Of a DNA stretch of 12,304 nucleotides, positions 7,183 through 12,304 are shown in pieces; the first letter of the stretch is position 1; every line of letters starts with the position of its first letter. Below the pieces are notes generated by a model that made no database searches, had not been told where the DNA came from, and saw nothing but the letters and a program-made list of their open reading frames with translations. Source of the stretch: JAVBPT01 sp031549455 (lineage in GTDB: Bacteria > Bacillota > Clostridia > Lachnospirales > JAKSVV01); assembly GCA_031549455.1 (NCBI GenBank), contig JAVBPT010000068.1:1-12304 (forward strand), in the 5' to 3' direction. Made by a program: the position numbers and the translations under genes.

Positions 7183-7188
7183 ATTATA
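7183..7188 (-). promoter_or_regulatory. Probable -10 box of the truB operon
   Basis: A perfect TATAAT on the minus strand lies about 30 bp before the truB ATG. No good -35 hexamer is visible 16-18 bp upstream (CTTTTC-like sequence only), so the promoter is probable rather than secure. Confidence 0.5.
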
Positions 7189-7239
7189 TCATCTTTTTTG
7201 TAAATGAAAAGAGAATTTTGACTTTTTTCATCCATCTCC

Positions 7240-7268
7240 TTGAATTTTTTGCTTCTTTCTATTATAAT
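7240..7268 (+). promoter_or_regulatory. Sigma-A promoter of tRNA-Leu
   Basis: TTGAAT (7240-7245), a 17-bp spacer and a perfect TATAAT (7263-7268). The transcription start would be near 7275, only a few bases before the mature tRNA 5' end at 7279. Confidence 0.88.
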
Positions 7269-7278
7269 AAGAATACAT

Positions 7279-7357
7279 GTTGACGTGGCGTAATGGCAGA
7301 CGCGTAGGTCTAAGGAGCCTATGGGAGACCGTGTGGGTTCAAGTCCCATCGTCAACA
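7279..7357 (+). tRNA. tRNA-Leu, anticodon AAG
   Basis: A full cloverleaf can be folded by eye. The acceptor stem is GTTGACG with CGTCAAC (7 perfect pairs) plus discriminator A7357. The D-stem GCG/CGC has a GG-containing loop. The anticodon stem is TAGGT/GCCTA with loop CTAAGGA, giving anticodon AAG at 7312-7314. The variable arm of 11 bases folds to TGG-GAGA-CCG, and the T-arm is GTGGG-TTCAAGT-CCCAT. The long variable arm, A73 and the D-arm sequence support a leucine tRNA. No CCA is encoded (ACATAA follows), so a CCA-adding enzyme is needed. Anticodon AAG is uncommon in bacteria; A34 would presumably be deaminated to inosine to read CUU, CUC and CUA. It has its own promoter and terminator. 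Confidence 0.95.
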
Positions 7358-7362
7358 TAAAT

Positions 7363-7399
7363 AAAAACACATTTGCTTATATTGTAAATGTGTTTTTTT
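7363..7399. terminator. Bidirectional terminator of tRNA-Leu and the feo operon
   Basis: AAAAACACATTTGC and GTAAATGTGTTTTT form a long A/T-rich stem with a 7-base loop (TTATATT), followed by T residues on the plus strand. On the minus strand the tail is TTTTTATTTAT, so it can also end the convergent feo transcript. Confidence 0.88.
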
Positions 7400-7424
7400 A
7401 ATATTTATAGGAATAATGGAGTCA

Positions 7425-7571
7425 TTATTTTTTCTCTCCGCAATCGCATCCCTCTTTCTTGTAGGGACAATGACCGCATACGTCCTTATCTTTTCGAAAA
7501 CATTGTCTATAAATGATATAACCCAATATCAAAGCAAGGATGCTTAGAATGATAAAGTCTGCCAAGCTCAT
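7425..7571 (-). CDS. FeoB-associated Cys-rich membrane protein
   Basis: This 48-residue protein has one membrane helix (about residues 6-21) followed by a basic, Cys-rich tail with C24, C32, C35, C42 and C44 (CGHC and CDC). The architecture of a short membrane segment plus Cys cluster immediately after feoB matches the FeoB-associated Cys-rich protein family of Firmicutes, thought to assist Fe(II) uptake, though its role is not established. The start is the ATG at 7571, which overlaps the feoB stop as ATGA; AGGAGGAG lies about seven bases upstream inside feoB. Longer upstream in-frame starts lie inside feoB and lack such a site. It is the last gene before the terminator. Confidence 0.9.
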   Translation of the reverse strand: MSLADFIILSILALILGYIIYRQCFRKDKDVCGHCPYKKEGCDCGEKK

Positions 7572-9538
7572 AGAAGGGCTCCTCCTATCCATGTACCAAA
7601 TTGGTACACTAACGCAGCCAGTATCCAGGCAAGAGCTGTCTGAAAGCAAATTGCTTTTAATAGTTTTTGAGTAGAACCAAACTCTCTTCCCATAGCCCCA
7701 ATTGCGCCAAAACAGGGTGCACTAAAAAGATTAAAGATCATAAATGCGTAGGCACTATGCGCCGTAAAAAACCCAAAGGCCCCTTGCGCAAAGATAGAAG
7801 TGCCTTCCGACAATCCTGCTATAATGGTCATTGATGAAATGACTTGTTCTTTTGCAATCAATCCTTGCACAGCTGAGACGGTCGCCTCCCAGCTGTAAAC
7901 GCCAAGAATCGGATAGAATATCCAAGACAACGTATTTCCAATGCTGGCCAAAATACTCTCTTCGACTACCACTCCGTACTCTAATCTCCATGAGAAAGAT
8001 AGTAAAAACCAGATGGCAACCGAACATAATAAGATAATGGTTCCCGCTCTTTTAATAAACTCAATCGTTTTATCCCATACATCTTTTGCCACATATCGTG
8101 CGCTTGGCATTTTGTACTCTGGTAGTTCTGAAATAAAGGTCGTTCCGTGATGTATCATAAATAGCTTTTGTATGATAAAGGCAGAAACTAGGATAACCAG
8201 GATAGCAAAAAAGTAGAGAGAAGCGGATACGATCCCCGAACGGGCTCCAAAAAAATATCCCGTAAACAAAGCGATGATCGGCAGTTTAGCGCTGCAGGGA
8301 ATAAATGGTGTAAGCATGATGGAAAGCTCTCTTTCTTTTTGATCCTTTATGACTCTGGTTGATAAGATGGCAGGAACACTACATCCTAGACCAACGATAA
8401 ATGGAATAAGCGTTTCTCCACTTAAACCGAATCTCTTAAACAACCGATCAAGCAAAAAAGTAATACGGGACATATATCCTGTTGTCTCCAGAATGGAAAT
8501 ACATAAAAACAAAATAATGAGTTGTGGGATGAAAGTAAGAATTGCTCCCACTCCGGCAATGATCCCATCCACCACAAGACTGACCACCCACTCAGAAGTT
8601 CCTATTTTCATAAGCCCTGCCTTTGTCAGCTCCGAAACCGTCTCAATAAGAGAGCTCATGAAGTCAACCGTAAAGGTGCCCACTACACCCACAGATAGAT
8701 AATAGACCAAAAACATAACCAAAATGAAAATGGGAAAAGCGATCCATTTATTCAAAAAAAGTTTATCCAGACGTTCAGAAAATGTCGTTGAAGTCTCTTT
8801 CTTGATCAGGCATTTTTGCTTGATTTGTACAATGGCATCATATCTTGCGTTGGCAATCACTTCCTCAATTTCCATCTCATATTTGCCTTCTATTTTTTCT
8901 CTACTTTTTCGAATGATTTGTTCCTGATACTTTGCATACATCCTATCATTCTCTAAAATCTTTACAGCGATAAAACGACTTTCAATCTGTAAATATTCTT
9001 GTATTTCGTGAATCATCTCTTCAATATCCGCATGATATATTTTAATCAAAGCGTTTTCTTTCTCGCTTTTTTTAAGGACCTCTTCTTTTAATTCTTTAAT
9101 CCCTGTATTTTTTAGGGCCGATATTTTAATAACCGGTACACCCAATTCTTCTGAGAGAATCTCTTCATTGATGGTTAATCCCTTTTTCTCTAATAAATCC
9201 GTCATATTTAATGCCACAATGATCTTGGTTCCTAGCTCTAATAATTGTGTTGTTAAATAGAGACTTCTTTCCGTGCTGGTCGCATCCACAATGTTAATCA
9301 CCACATCTGGTTTTTCTTCTAGCACAAACTTTCTTGCAATCTCTTCTTCTACTGTATACGGACTTAGAGAGTAAATGCCCGGTAAATCAACTAACTCAAT
9401 ATCTGTTCCCTTTATTTTTCCTGATTTTTTTTCAATCGTTACACCCGGCCAATTTCCAATCTTCTGATGAGAAGCGGTTAGAAGATTAAAAAGCATCGTC
9501 TTCCCGCTATTTTGATTTCCAACAAGTGCTACTTTCAT
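7568..9538 (-). CDS. feoB: Ferrous iron transport protein B
   Basis: This 656-residue inner-membrane Fe(II) transporter has a cytoplasmic N-terminal GTPase. G1 is GNQNSGKT (7-14), the G2 Thr is in WPGVT (30-34), G3 is DLPG (51-54), G4 is NMTD (111-114), and the G5-like ISAL is at 139-142. A helical spacer region (about 165-255) follows, then a hydrophobic transport domain. The Gate-type Cys motifs are GLGCSVPAI, TPFIPCSAKLPI and SAPCFGAIGAMGRE. Length fits the shorter Firmicute form. The Gln in G1 replaces the Pro common at that position (GNPNSGKT), a mild variation. The ATG overlaps the feoA stop (ATGA), with GAGGTGAT upstream, so translation is coupled. It is controlled through the feoA promoter and its two operator-like repeats. 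Confidence 0.98.
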   Translation of the reverse strand: MKVALVGNQNSGKTMLFNLLTASHQKIGNWPGVTIEKKSGKIKGTDIELVDLPGIYSLSPYTVEEEIARKFVLEEKPDVVINIVDATSTERSLYLTTQLLELGTKIIVALNMTDLLEKKGLTINEEILSEELGVPVIKISALKNTGIKELKEEVLKKSEKENALIKIYHADIEEMIHEIQEYLQIESRFIAVKILENDRMYAKYQEQIIRKSREKIEGKYEMEIEEVIANARYDAIVQIKQKCLIKKETSTTFSERLDKLFLNKWIAFPIFILVMFLVYYLSVGVVGTFTVDFMSSLIETVSELTKAGLMKIGTSEWVVSLVVDGIIAGVGAILTFIPQLIILFLCISILETTGYMSRITFLLDRLFKRFGLSGETLIPFIVGLGCSVPAILSTRVIKDQKERELSIMLTPFIPCSAKLPIIALFTGYFFGARSGIVSASLYFFAILVILVSAFIIQKLFMIHHGTTFISELPEYKMPSARYVAKDVWDKTIEFIKRAGTIILLCSVAIWFLLSFSWRLEYGVVVEESILASIGNTLSWIFYPILGVYSWEATVSAVQGLIAKEQVISSMTIIAGLSEGTSIFAQGAFGFFTAHSAYAFMIFNLFSAPCFGAIGAMGREFGSTQKLLKAICFQTALAWILAALVYQFGTWIGGALL

Positions 9539-9804
9539 TCGATCACCTCAATATCAATGTTTTTCATATCTTCTTTTCTTATACAAAGCTCATATCCTCT
9601 TAACTCCACACTAACTGGATCCCCCATGGGCGCGATTTTTTTAATGAGAATTTTTGTCCCTCTTGTAATCCCCATGTCTAAAAGCCGCCTCCTGAGCTCT
9701 GGCCTATCAATGTGCAAGCCGCATACCAGAGCCCTTTGCCCTACTTGTAAATCGCTCAAGTGTCCCGTTTCACCAATTTTCAACCTATTTTCCTTCTTTT
9801 TCAT
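9535..9804 (-). CDS. feoA: Ferrous iron transport protein A
   Basis: This 89-residue cytoplasmic protein has an SH3-like FeoA domain. The recognisable run goes from LSDLQVGQRALV through RRRLLDMGITRGTKI and APMGDPVSVELRGYELCIRKED to the end. FeoA is thought to bind or modulate FeoB. An N-terminal extension of about 14 charged residues (MKKKENRLK) precedes the domain. The ATG at 9804 is chosen because GGAGG (9810-9814) lies five bases before it; the in-frame ATGs at 9837 and 9864 lie in the promoter and operator region and have no ribosome binding site. It is the first gene of feoA-feoB-Cys-rich protein, divergent from a DtxR-type regulator. Confidence 0.96.
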   Translation of the reverse strand: MKKKENRLKIGETGHLSDLQVGQRALVCGLHIDRPELRRRLLDMGITRGTKILIKKIAPMGDPVSVELRGYELCIRKEDMKNIDIEVIE

Positions 9805-9809
9805 CTCTT

Positions 9810-9814
9810 CCTCC
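9810..9814 (-). promoter_or_regulatory. Ribosome binding site deciding the feoA start
   Basis: GGAGG on the minus strand, five bases before ATG 9804. It lies downstream of the likely transcription start near 9829, which rules out the longer 109-residue reading from 9864. Confidence 0.85.
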
Positions 9815-9817
9815 AAT

Positions 9818-9837
9818 AAGTTAACTATAATTAACAT
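9818..9837. promoter_or_regulatory. Operator-like inverted repeat O1 (DtxR/MntR-type), on the feoA promoter
   Basis: AAGTTAA (9818-9824), 6-bp spacer, TTAACAT (9831-9837); the core GTTAA-N6-TTAAC is a perfect palindrome. It overlaps the end of the feoA -10 box and covers the expected transcription start, so a bound repressor would block feo transcription. The adjacent regulator gene and the second, matching repeat support this reading; binding is inferred. Confidence 0.8.
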
Positions 9838-9864
9838 TTTAAACCCTCTATTTTGAAATGTCAA
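9836..9864 (-). promoter_or_regulatory. Sigma-A promoter of the feoA operon
   Basis: On the minus strand a perfect TTGACA (9859-9864), a 17-bp spacer and TAAAAT (9836-9841). Expected transcription start is near 9829, inside operator O1. Confidence 0.88.
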
Positions 9865-9868
9865 GCAG

Positions 9869-9890
9869 AAAGTTAAATTAGATTAACTTT
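9869..9890. promoter_or_regulatory. Operator-like inverted repeat O2, between the feoA and dtxR-type promoters
   Basis: AAAGTTAA (9869-9876), 6-bp spacer, TTAACTTT (9883-9890): a perfect 8-6-8 palindrome sharing AAGTTAA-N6-TTAAC with O1. It lies 4 bp outside the feoA -35 box and 3 bp before the regulator's probable -35 box, so one bound dimer could affect both promoters. The centres of O1 and O2 are 52 bp apart, close to five helical turns. Confidence 0.82.
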
Positions 9891-9893
9891 TTC

Positions 9894-9921
9894 TTGCCTT
9901 TTTCTCCTTGTATGGTATACT
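9894..9921 (+). promoter_or_regulatory. Promoter of the DtxR-family regulator gene
   Basis: TTGCCT (9894-9899), a 16-bp spacer and TATACT (9916-9921), with a TG at 9913-9914 giving an extended -10 (TGGTATACT). An AGGAG ribosome binding site (9931-9935) and ATG 9942 follow. Confidence 0.75.
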
Positions 9922-9941
9922 TTAAAAAAGAGGAGTTTGCG

Positions 9942-10304
9942 ATGCAACTTTCGAAATCGATTGAGGACTATATCGAGGCCATTTATATATTAGAACAAGA
10001 AAGCAAAACCGTAAAATCTATTCAGATTGCGACGCAGCTTTCTGTCTCAAAGCCCGCTGTTCATAAGGCGATGGATGAACTACAAAAGAAGGGACTCATT
10101 GAAAAAACAAGTTATAGCGGTATTGAACTTACAGCGAAAGGAAGGAAGTTGGCAAAAGAGGTATATGCTAAACACATGTTGATCTACAATTTTCTTCTGC
10201 AGATCGGCGTCTCAAAAGAAACCGCTGAAATTGATTGCTGTAAAATCGAGCACGTGATTAGTGAAGAAACCATTGCTTGCTTAAAAAAACAAGTGCACTC
10301 TTAA
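9942..10304 (+). CDS. DtxR/MntR-family metal-dependent transcriptional regulator
   Basis: This 120-residue cytoplasmic repressor has a winged helix-turn-helix at about residues 5-65 (SIQIATQLSVSKPAVHKAMDELQKKGLI) and a helical metal-binding and dimerisation region at about 66-115. By alignment from memory, D9, E12, H78, E103 and H104 match MntR ligands D8, E11, H77, E102 and H103, while C100 sits where MntR has E99 and DtxR has Cys102. There is no SH3-like C-terminal domain, so it is shorter than DtxR and slightly shorter than MntR. The ATG at 9942 follows AGGAG by six bases; an upstream in-frame TTG at 9894 lies in the promoter. Divergence from feoA and two shared repeats imply it represses feo and itself when metal, probably Fe(II), is plentiful. 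Confidence 0.92.
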   Translation: MQLSKSIEDYIEAIYILEQESKTVKSIQIATQLSVSKPAVHKAMDELQKKGLIEKTSYSGIELTAKGRKLAKEVYAKHMLIYNFLLQIGVSKETAEIDCCKIEHVISEETIACLKKQVHS

Positions 10305-10403
10305 GCACTTATGATAATCCGTTCCTTATCAATGTAGATAATTATTAAAGCAAATAAAATGAATCTATATACTGATTTCATACTAGGGAATCACACCCAT
10401 TAA

Positions 10404-10431
10404 AAAACACATCCCATTATAGATGTGTTTT
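10404..10431. terminator. Bidirectional rho-independent terminator
   Basis: AAAACACATC (10404-10413), an 8-base loop and GATGTGTTTT (10422-10431), followed by TATTTG. On the minus strand the stem ends in TTTTTTA, a better U-tract. It likely ends the rightward regulator transcript and the leftward phosphatase-NUDIX operon. The rest of 10305-10462 holds nothing I recognise. Confidence 0.83.
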
Positions 10432-10462
10432 ATTTGCTGACTCAACTGATCGACATATACCT

Positions 10463-11014
10463 CTAGACTCTGAACAGGTGATTCGTTAATTCAGTATACA
10501 CCTCACCGCGTTCAACCATCTCCCCATTTTCTATCATTCGTATTAGTTCACTAATCTCAACAAATTTTACTTCCGAGACCTCGCTTAGCTGAAGGCAAAT
10601 ATTTGAAATGTCAATATCTGATTTTCTTAAGATAAAAAAATCATAAAACTGTCTTTCTATATAATTTTCACTAAATACTTGCTCTTTTCTAAAAGAATAC
10701 ATATACCTAAAATCTTTTATGTCTATATGAAACCCTAGGTTGATACTCACCTCTTCATTGATCTCTCTTGCAGCGGCAGATAGTGCATCCTGCCCAGCCG
10801 ATATGTGACCCGCAACCGAAATATCCCACATATTTGGGTTCTTGTCTTTGGTGGCTGACCTTTTCTGTAATAGAATTTGATTTTTATCATTGACAACTGC
10901 TACTACAATCGCCCTATGCCAGAGTCCCCCCCTGTGCACTTCTCTTCGTGTAAGTACTTTACCCAATTTTACTCCATTTTCGTCCAAAACATCGATTAGC
11001 TCTTCTTTTCCCAT
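10463..11014 (-). CDS. NUDIX protein of the IPP-isomerase-like/YfcD type, with altered Nudix box
   Basis: This 183-residue soluble protein opens with IDVLDENGVKLG and VHRGGLWHRAI, then LLQKRS (48-53), NPNMWDISVAGH (59-70) and a Nudix box at 69-91. The metal-binding core R83-E84-I-x-E87-E88 is intact, but the first Glu is Gln75 and the Gly near the end is Ser90. IPP isomerases have a catalytic Cys in the CGH motif; here it is Ala (AGH), so isomerase activity is unlikely. Relatives such as YfcD are presumed hydrolases of unknown substrate. AAGGAGAA precedes the ATG by about seven bases, right after the stop of the preceding paralogue, 13 bp away. It is the last gene of a three-gene operon. The altered box may mean changed substrate or weaker activity. 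Confidence 0.87.
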   Translation of the reverse strand: MGKEELIDVLDENGVKLGKVLTRREVHRGGLWHRAIVVAVVNDKNQILLQKRSATKDKNPNMWDISVAGHISAGQDALSAAAREINEEVSINLGFHIDIKDFRYMYSFRKEQVFSENYIERQFYDFFILRKSDIDISNICLQLSEVSEVKFVEISELIRMIENGEMVERGEVYTELTNHLFRV

Positions 11015-11027
11015 ACGTTCTTCTCCT

Positions 11028-11567
11028 TTACATGTATCTTTCTCTTACTATTTTAAATAATAGATCAAACTCTTCTTGATGAATGAGTAGATCCTTTTCC
11101 TTATTTTGTACCATTTCTTCTAATCTTTTATAATGTACAAATTTTACTTCCGATATTTCTTTCTCTTGTATCCTTATATCCTCAATATCAATATTAAGCG
11201 GAAGCAGATATACGTCGTCAAACTCATTATTGATTCGATCCTTCTTATGGCCACCTGGTTTTTGAATGGTTGCCAAAAACTCAAGTTCCCCACCATTGAT
11301 ATCAATGTTCAATTCTTCTTTTAGCTCTCTAATCGCACCCGTTACACTGTCCTCCCCTGCCGATAGATGTCCTGCGCTAGAAATATCCCACATGTTGGGA
11401 CTGCTATCTTTATTGAGACTCCTTTTTTGTAGCAGCAATTCACATTTATCATTTATAATCCAAATATGTACCGCTTTGTGCCAATCGCCATCTTTATGAA
11501 CAGCCTTTCTTTCTTTTGTCTTTCCTGTTTTATTTCCATTCTCATCTAAAACATCAAAATATTCCAT
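11028..11567 (-). CDS. NUDIX hydrolase of the IPP-isomerase-like/YfcD type (paralogue)
   Basis: This 179-residue protein closely parallels the next gene: FDVLDENGNKTG, VHKDGDWHKAV, LLQKRSLNKD (45-54), SPNMWDISSAGH (56-67). Its Nudix box at 66-88 keeps E72 and the core R80-E81-L-x-E84-E85, with Asn87 in place of the usual Gly. The Cys of IPP isomerases is again Ala (AGH). It is therefore probably an active pyrophosphohydrolase, substrate unknown. The ATG at 11567 is preferred over the in-frame start at 11588, since GGAGG (11574-11578) lies six bases before it; that site touches the stop codon of the phosphatase gene upstream, implying coupled translation. The C-terminal 80 residues differ most from the paralogue, which suggests different substrates. 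Confidence 0.88.
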   Translation of the reverse strand: MEYFDVLDENGNKTGKTKERKAVHKDGDWHKAVHIWIINDKCELLLQKRSLNKDSSPNMWDISSAGHLSAGEDSVTGAIRELKEELNIDINGGELEFLATIQKPGGHKKDRINNEFDDVYLLPLNIDIEDIRIQEKEISEVKFVHYKRLEEMVQNKEKDLLIHQEEFDLLFKIVRERYM

Positions 11568-11577
11568 ACCTATCCTC

Positions 11578-12189
11578 CTATTTTTCAAAATAGATGCCTT
11601 TCATCTCCTCAATAGCAAAGCCACTATTGGTATAATCAATTACTGTATATGCCAAGTGTTCCAGCCCTCTTATCTTCTCCCTGACATTTAGAATATTCCA
11701 AAATAAGCTCCTATATGTTCCGCCATGTGTAACAATTGCTATTTCCTTCATCCCACTAGAATCATCCAAGATATATTCCATTCCATTATGCACCCGATTA
11801 TCGAAATCGATGGGTTCTTCTCCTCCATAAAAGGCTTTCCGTTTATAATATCCAAAGTCTTTGTACTCCTCTTTCGCCAGATAGTAAGCAAAAATCTCTT
11901 TAGCCAGTTCTTTATTGACTCCTGATAGAATGCCATATGTATTTATTTCTCTTATATCATCAACAATCTCTAATGAGCATCCGCATTTTTCTTTTATAAT
12001 CTCTGCCGTCTGTAAAGCTCTTTTGTATGGACTGGTATAAATTCTCCCTATATTCCAACTCGCTATCTTACTAATAAATGTGTGTGCCTGCTGTTTACCG
12101 TTATCCGTTAAAGCGAAATCCGCCGCTCCACCATAACAGTCTTCAATATCATCAACCGATTCACTATGTCTAATTAAATATATTTTCAT
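11578..12189 (-). CDS. Histidine phosphatase superfamily protein (phosphoglycerate-mutase-like)
   Basis: This 203-residue cytoplasmic enzyme has the RHG-type motif LIRHSES at residues 5-11, with R7 and the phospho-accepting H8. TSPYKRALQTAEII (52-65) supplies R57, E81 in REINTYG is the likely proton donor, and VTHGG (153-157) supplies H155. Together these are the family's phosphate pocket. Such enzymes act on phosphosugars, nucleotides or cofactor precursors, and the sequence does not tell which. The RHSES form, rather than RHGET, is a common variation. The ATG at 12189 follows GGAGGTG (12195-12201) by five bases; a longer reading from 12234 adds 15 residues without a ribosome binding site. 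It is the first gene of an operon with two NUDIX genes, which suggests a shared phosphorylated metabolite or damage-clearing role. Confidence 0.9.
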   Translation of the reverse strand: MKIYLIRHSESVDDIEDCYGGAADFALTDNGKQQAHTFISKIASWNIGRIYTSPYKRALQTAEIIKEKCGCSLEIVDDIREINTYGILSGVNKELAKEIFAYYLAKEEYKDFGYYKRKAFYGGEEPIDFDNRVHNGMEYILDDSSGMKEIAIVTHGGTYRSLFWNILNVREKIRGLEHLAYTVIDYTNSGFAIEEMKGIYFEK

Positions 12190-12254
12190 TTTTACACCTC
12201 CAAACACCTTTACTAATAGGATTGTTCTATTCAAAATCTTTCTGATATGTCTAC

Positions 12255-12283
12255 ATTATATATGAATCTCCGATCAATTACAA
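12255..12283 (-). promoter_or_regulatory. Promoter of the phosphatase-NUDIX-NUDIX operon
   Basis: On the minus strand TTGTAA (12278-12283), a 17-bp spacer and a perfect TATAAT (12255-12260). The leader to ATG 12189 would be about 60 bases; no clear hairpin or riboswitch was seen in it. Confidence 0.75.
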
Positions 12284-12304
12284 TACAATTCTTTGTATCA
12301 TTAT

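Noticed and set aside
7149..7370. A 73-residue open frame antisense to the tRNA (starting MFLFMLTMGLEPTRSP)
   Set aside because: This is the well-known false protein produced by translating the reverse strand of a tRNA gene. It has no ribosome binding site and overlaps the tRNA, its promoter and the truB leader.
7412..7433. Hairpin AATAATG-GAGT-CATTATT followed by T residues, possibly a second terminator after the tRNA
   Set aside because: The stem is almost all A/T and overlaps the end of the Cys-rich gene; the stronger terminator at 7363-7399 already accounts for termination.
7572..7649. A 26-residue N-terminal extension of the Cys-rich protein
   Set aside because: It lies inside feoB, has no ribosome binding site, and the ATG at 7571 has AGGAGGAG and the ATGA overlap.
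10291..10310. Inverted repeat AAGTGC/GCACTT across the regulator stop codon
   Set aside because: Six-bp stem with an 8-base loop and no U-tract. The hairpin at 10404-10431 is a much better terminator.
1..12304. Insertion sequences, phage genes, CRISPR arrays, toxin-antitoxin pairs
   Set aside because: No transposase or integrase motifs, no spaced direct repeats and no terminal inverted repeats with target duplications were seen.

Overview
The window looks like an ordinary chromosomal segment of a low-GC Gram-positive bacterium, most likely a member of Bacillota class Clostridia. The evidence is AT-rich intergenic DNA, strong GGAGG-type ribosome binding sites, near-consensus sigma-A promoters, rho-independent terminators with clean U-tracts, a CIRCE element in front of a groES start, a tRNA without an encoded CCA, and a DUF2508 protein typical of Firmicutes. 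No transposase, integrase, CRISPR array or phage gene was seen.

Layout. At the left edge are the first codons of a leftward groES, with its promoter and CIRCE operator (1-103). Next comes a tiny rightward gene for a two-helix ferritin-like protein (244-438), followed by leftward genes for a NUDIX hydrolase (460-897) and seryl-tRNA synthetase (984-2264). A rightward MFS transporter (2430-3806) has its own promoter and terminator. A leftward operon from 7152 to 3830 encodes TruB, a lipoprotein polysaccharide deacetylase, the MltG transglycosylase and a DUF2508 coiled-coil protein; the first three are tightly packed and DUF2508 follows after a 52-bp gap. Divergent from it is a rightward tRNA-Leu with anticodon AAG (7279-7357), which is rare in bacteria.

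The right part holds an iron-uptake module. Leftward feoA, feoB and a 48-residue Cys-rich FeoB-associated protein are joined by 4-bp ATGA overlaps. A short DtxR/MntR-family regulator is transcribed divergently. The intergenic region has two matching inverted repeats (AAGTTAA-N6-TTAAC) placed on the feoA promoter and between the two -35 boxes, which strongly suggests autoregulated, metal-dependent repression. The regulator's visible metal ligands mix MntR-like and DtxR-like residues.

At the right edge a leftward three-gene operon (12189-10463) encodes a histidine-phosphatase-family protein and two tandem, paralogous NUDIX proteins of the isopentenyl-diphosphate-isomerase-like/YfcD type. Neither has the isomerase catalytic Cys. 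This operon and the small ferritin-like gene are the least explained parts. I see no clear evidence of a wholly new system; the strongest second-look items are the tRNA-Leu(AAG), the two-operator feo/dtxR control region, and the phosphatase-NUDIX-NUDIX operon.
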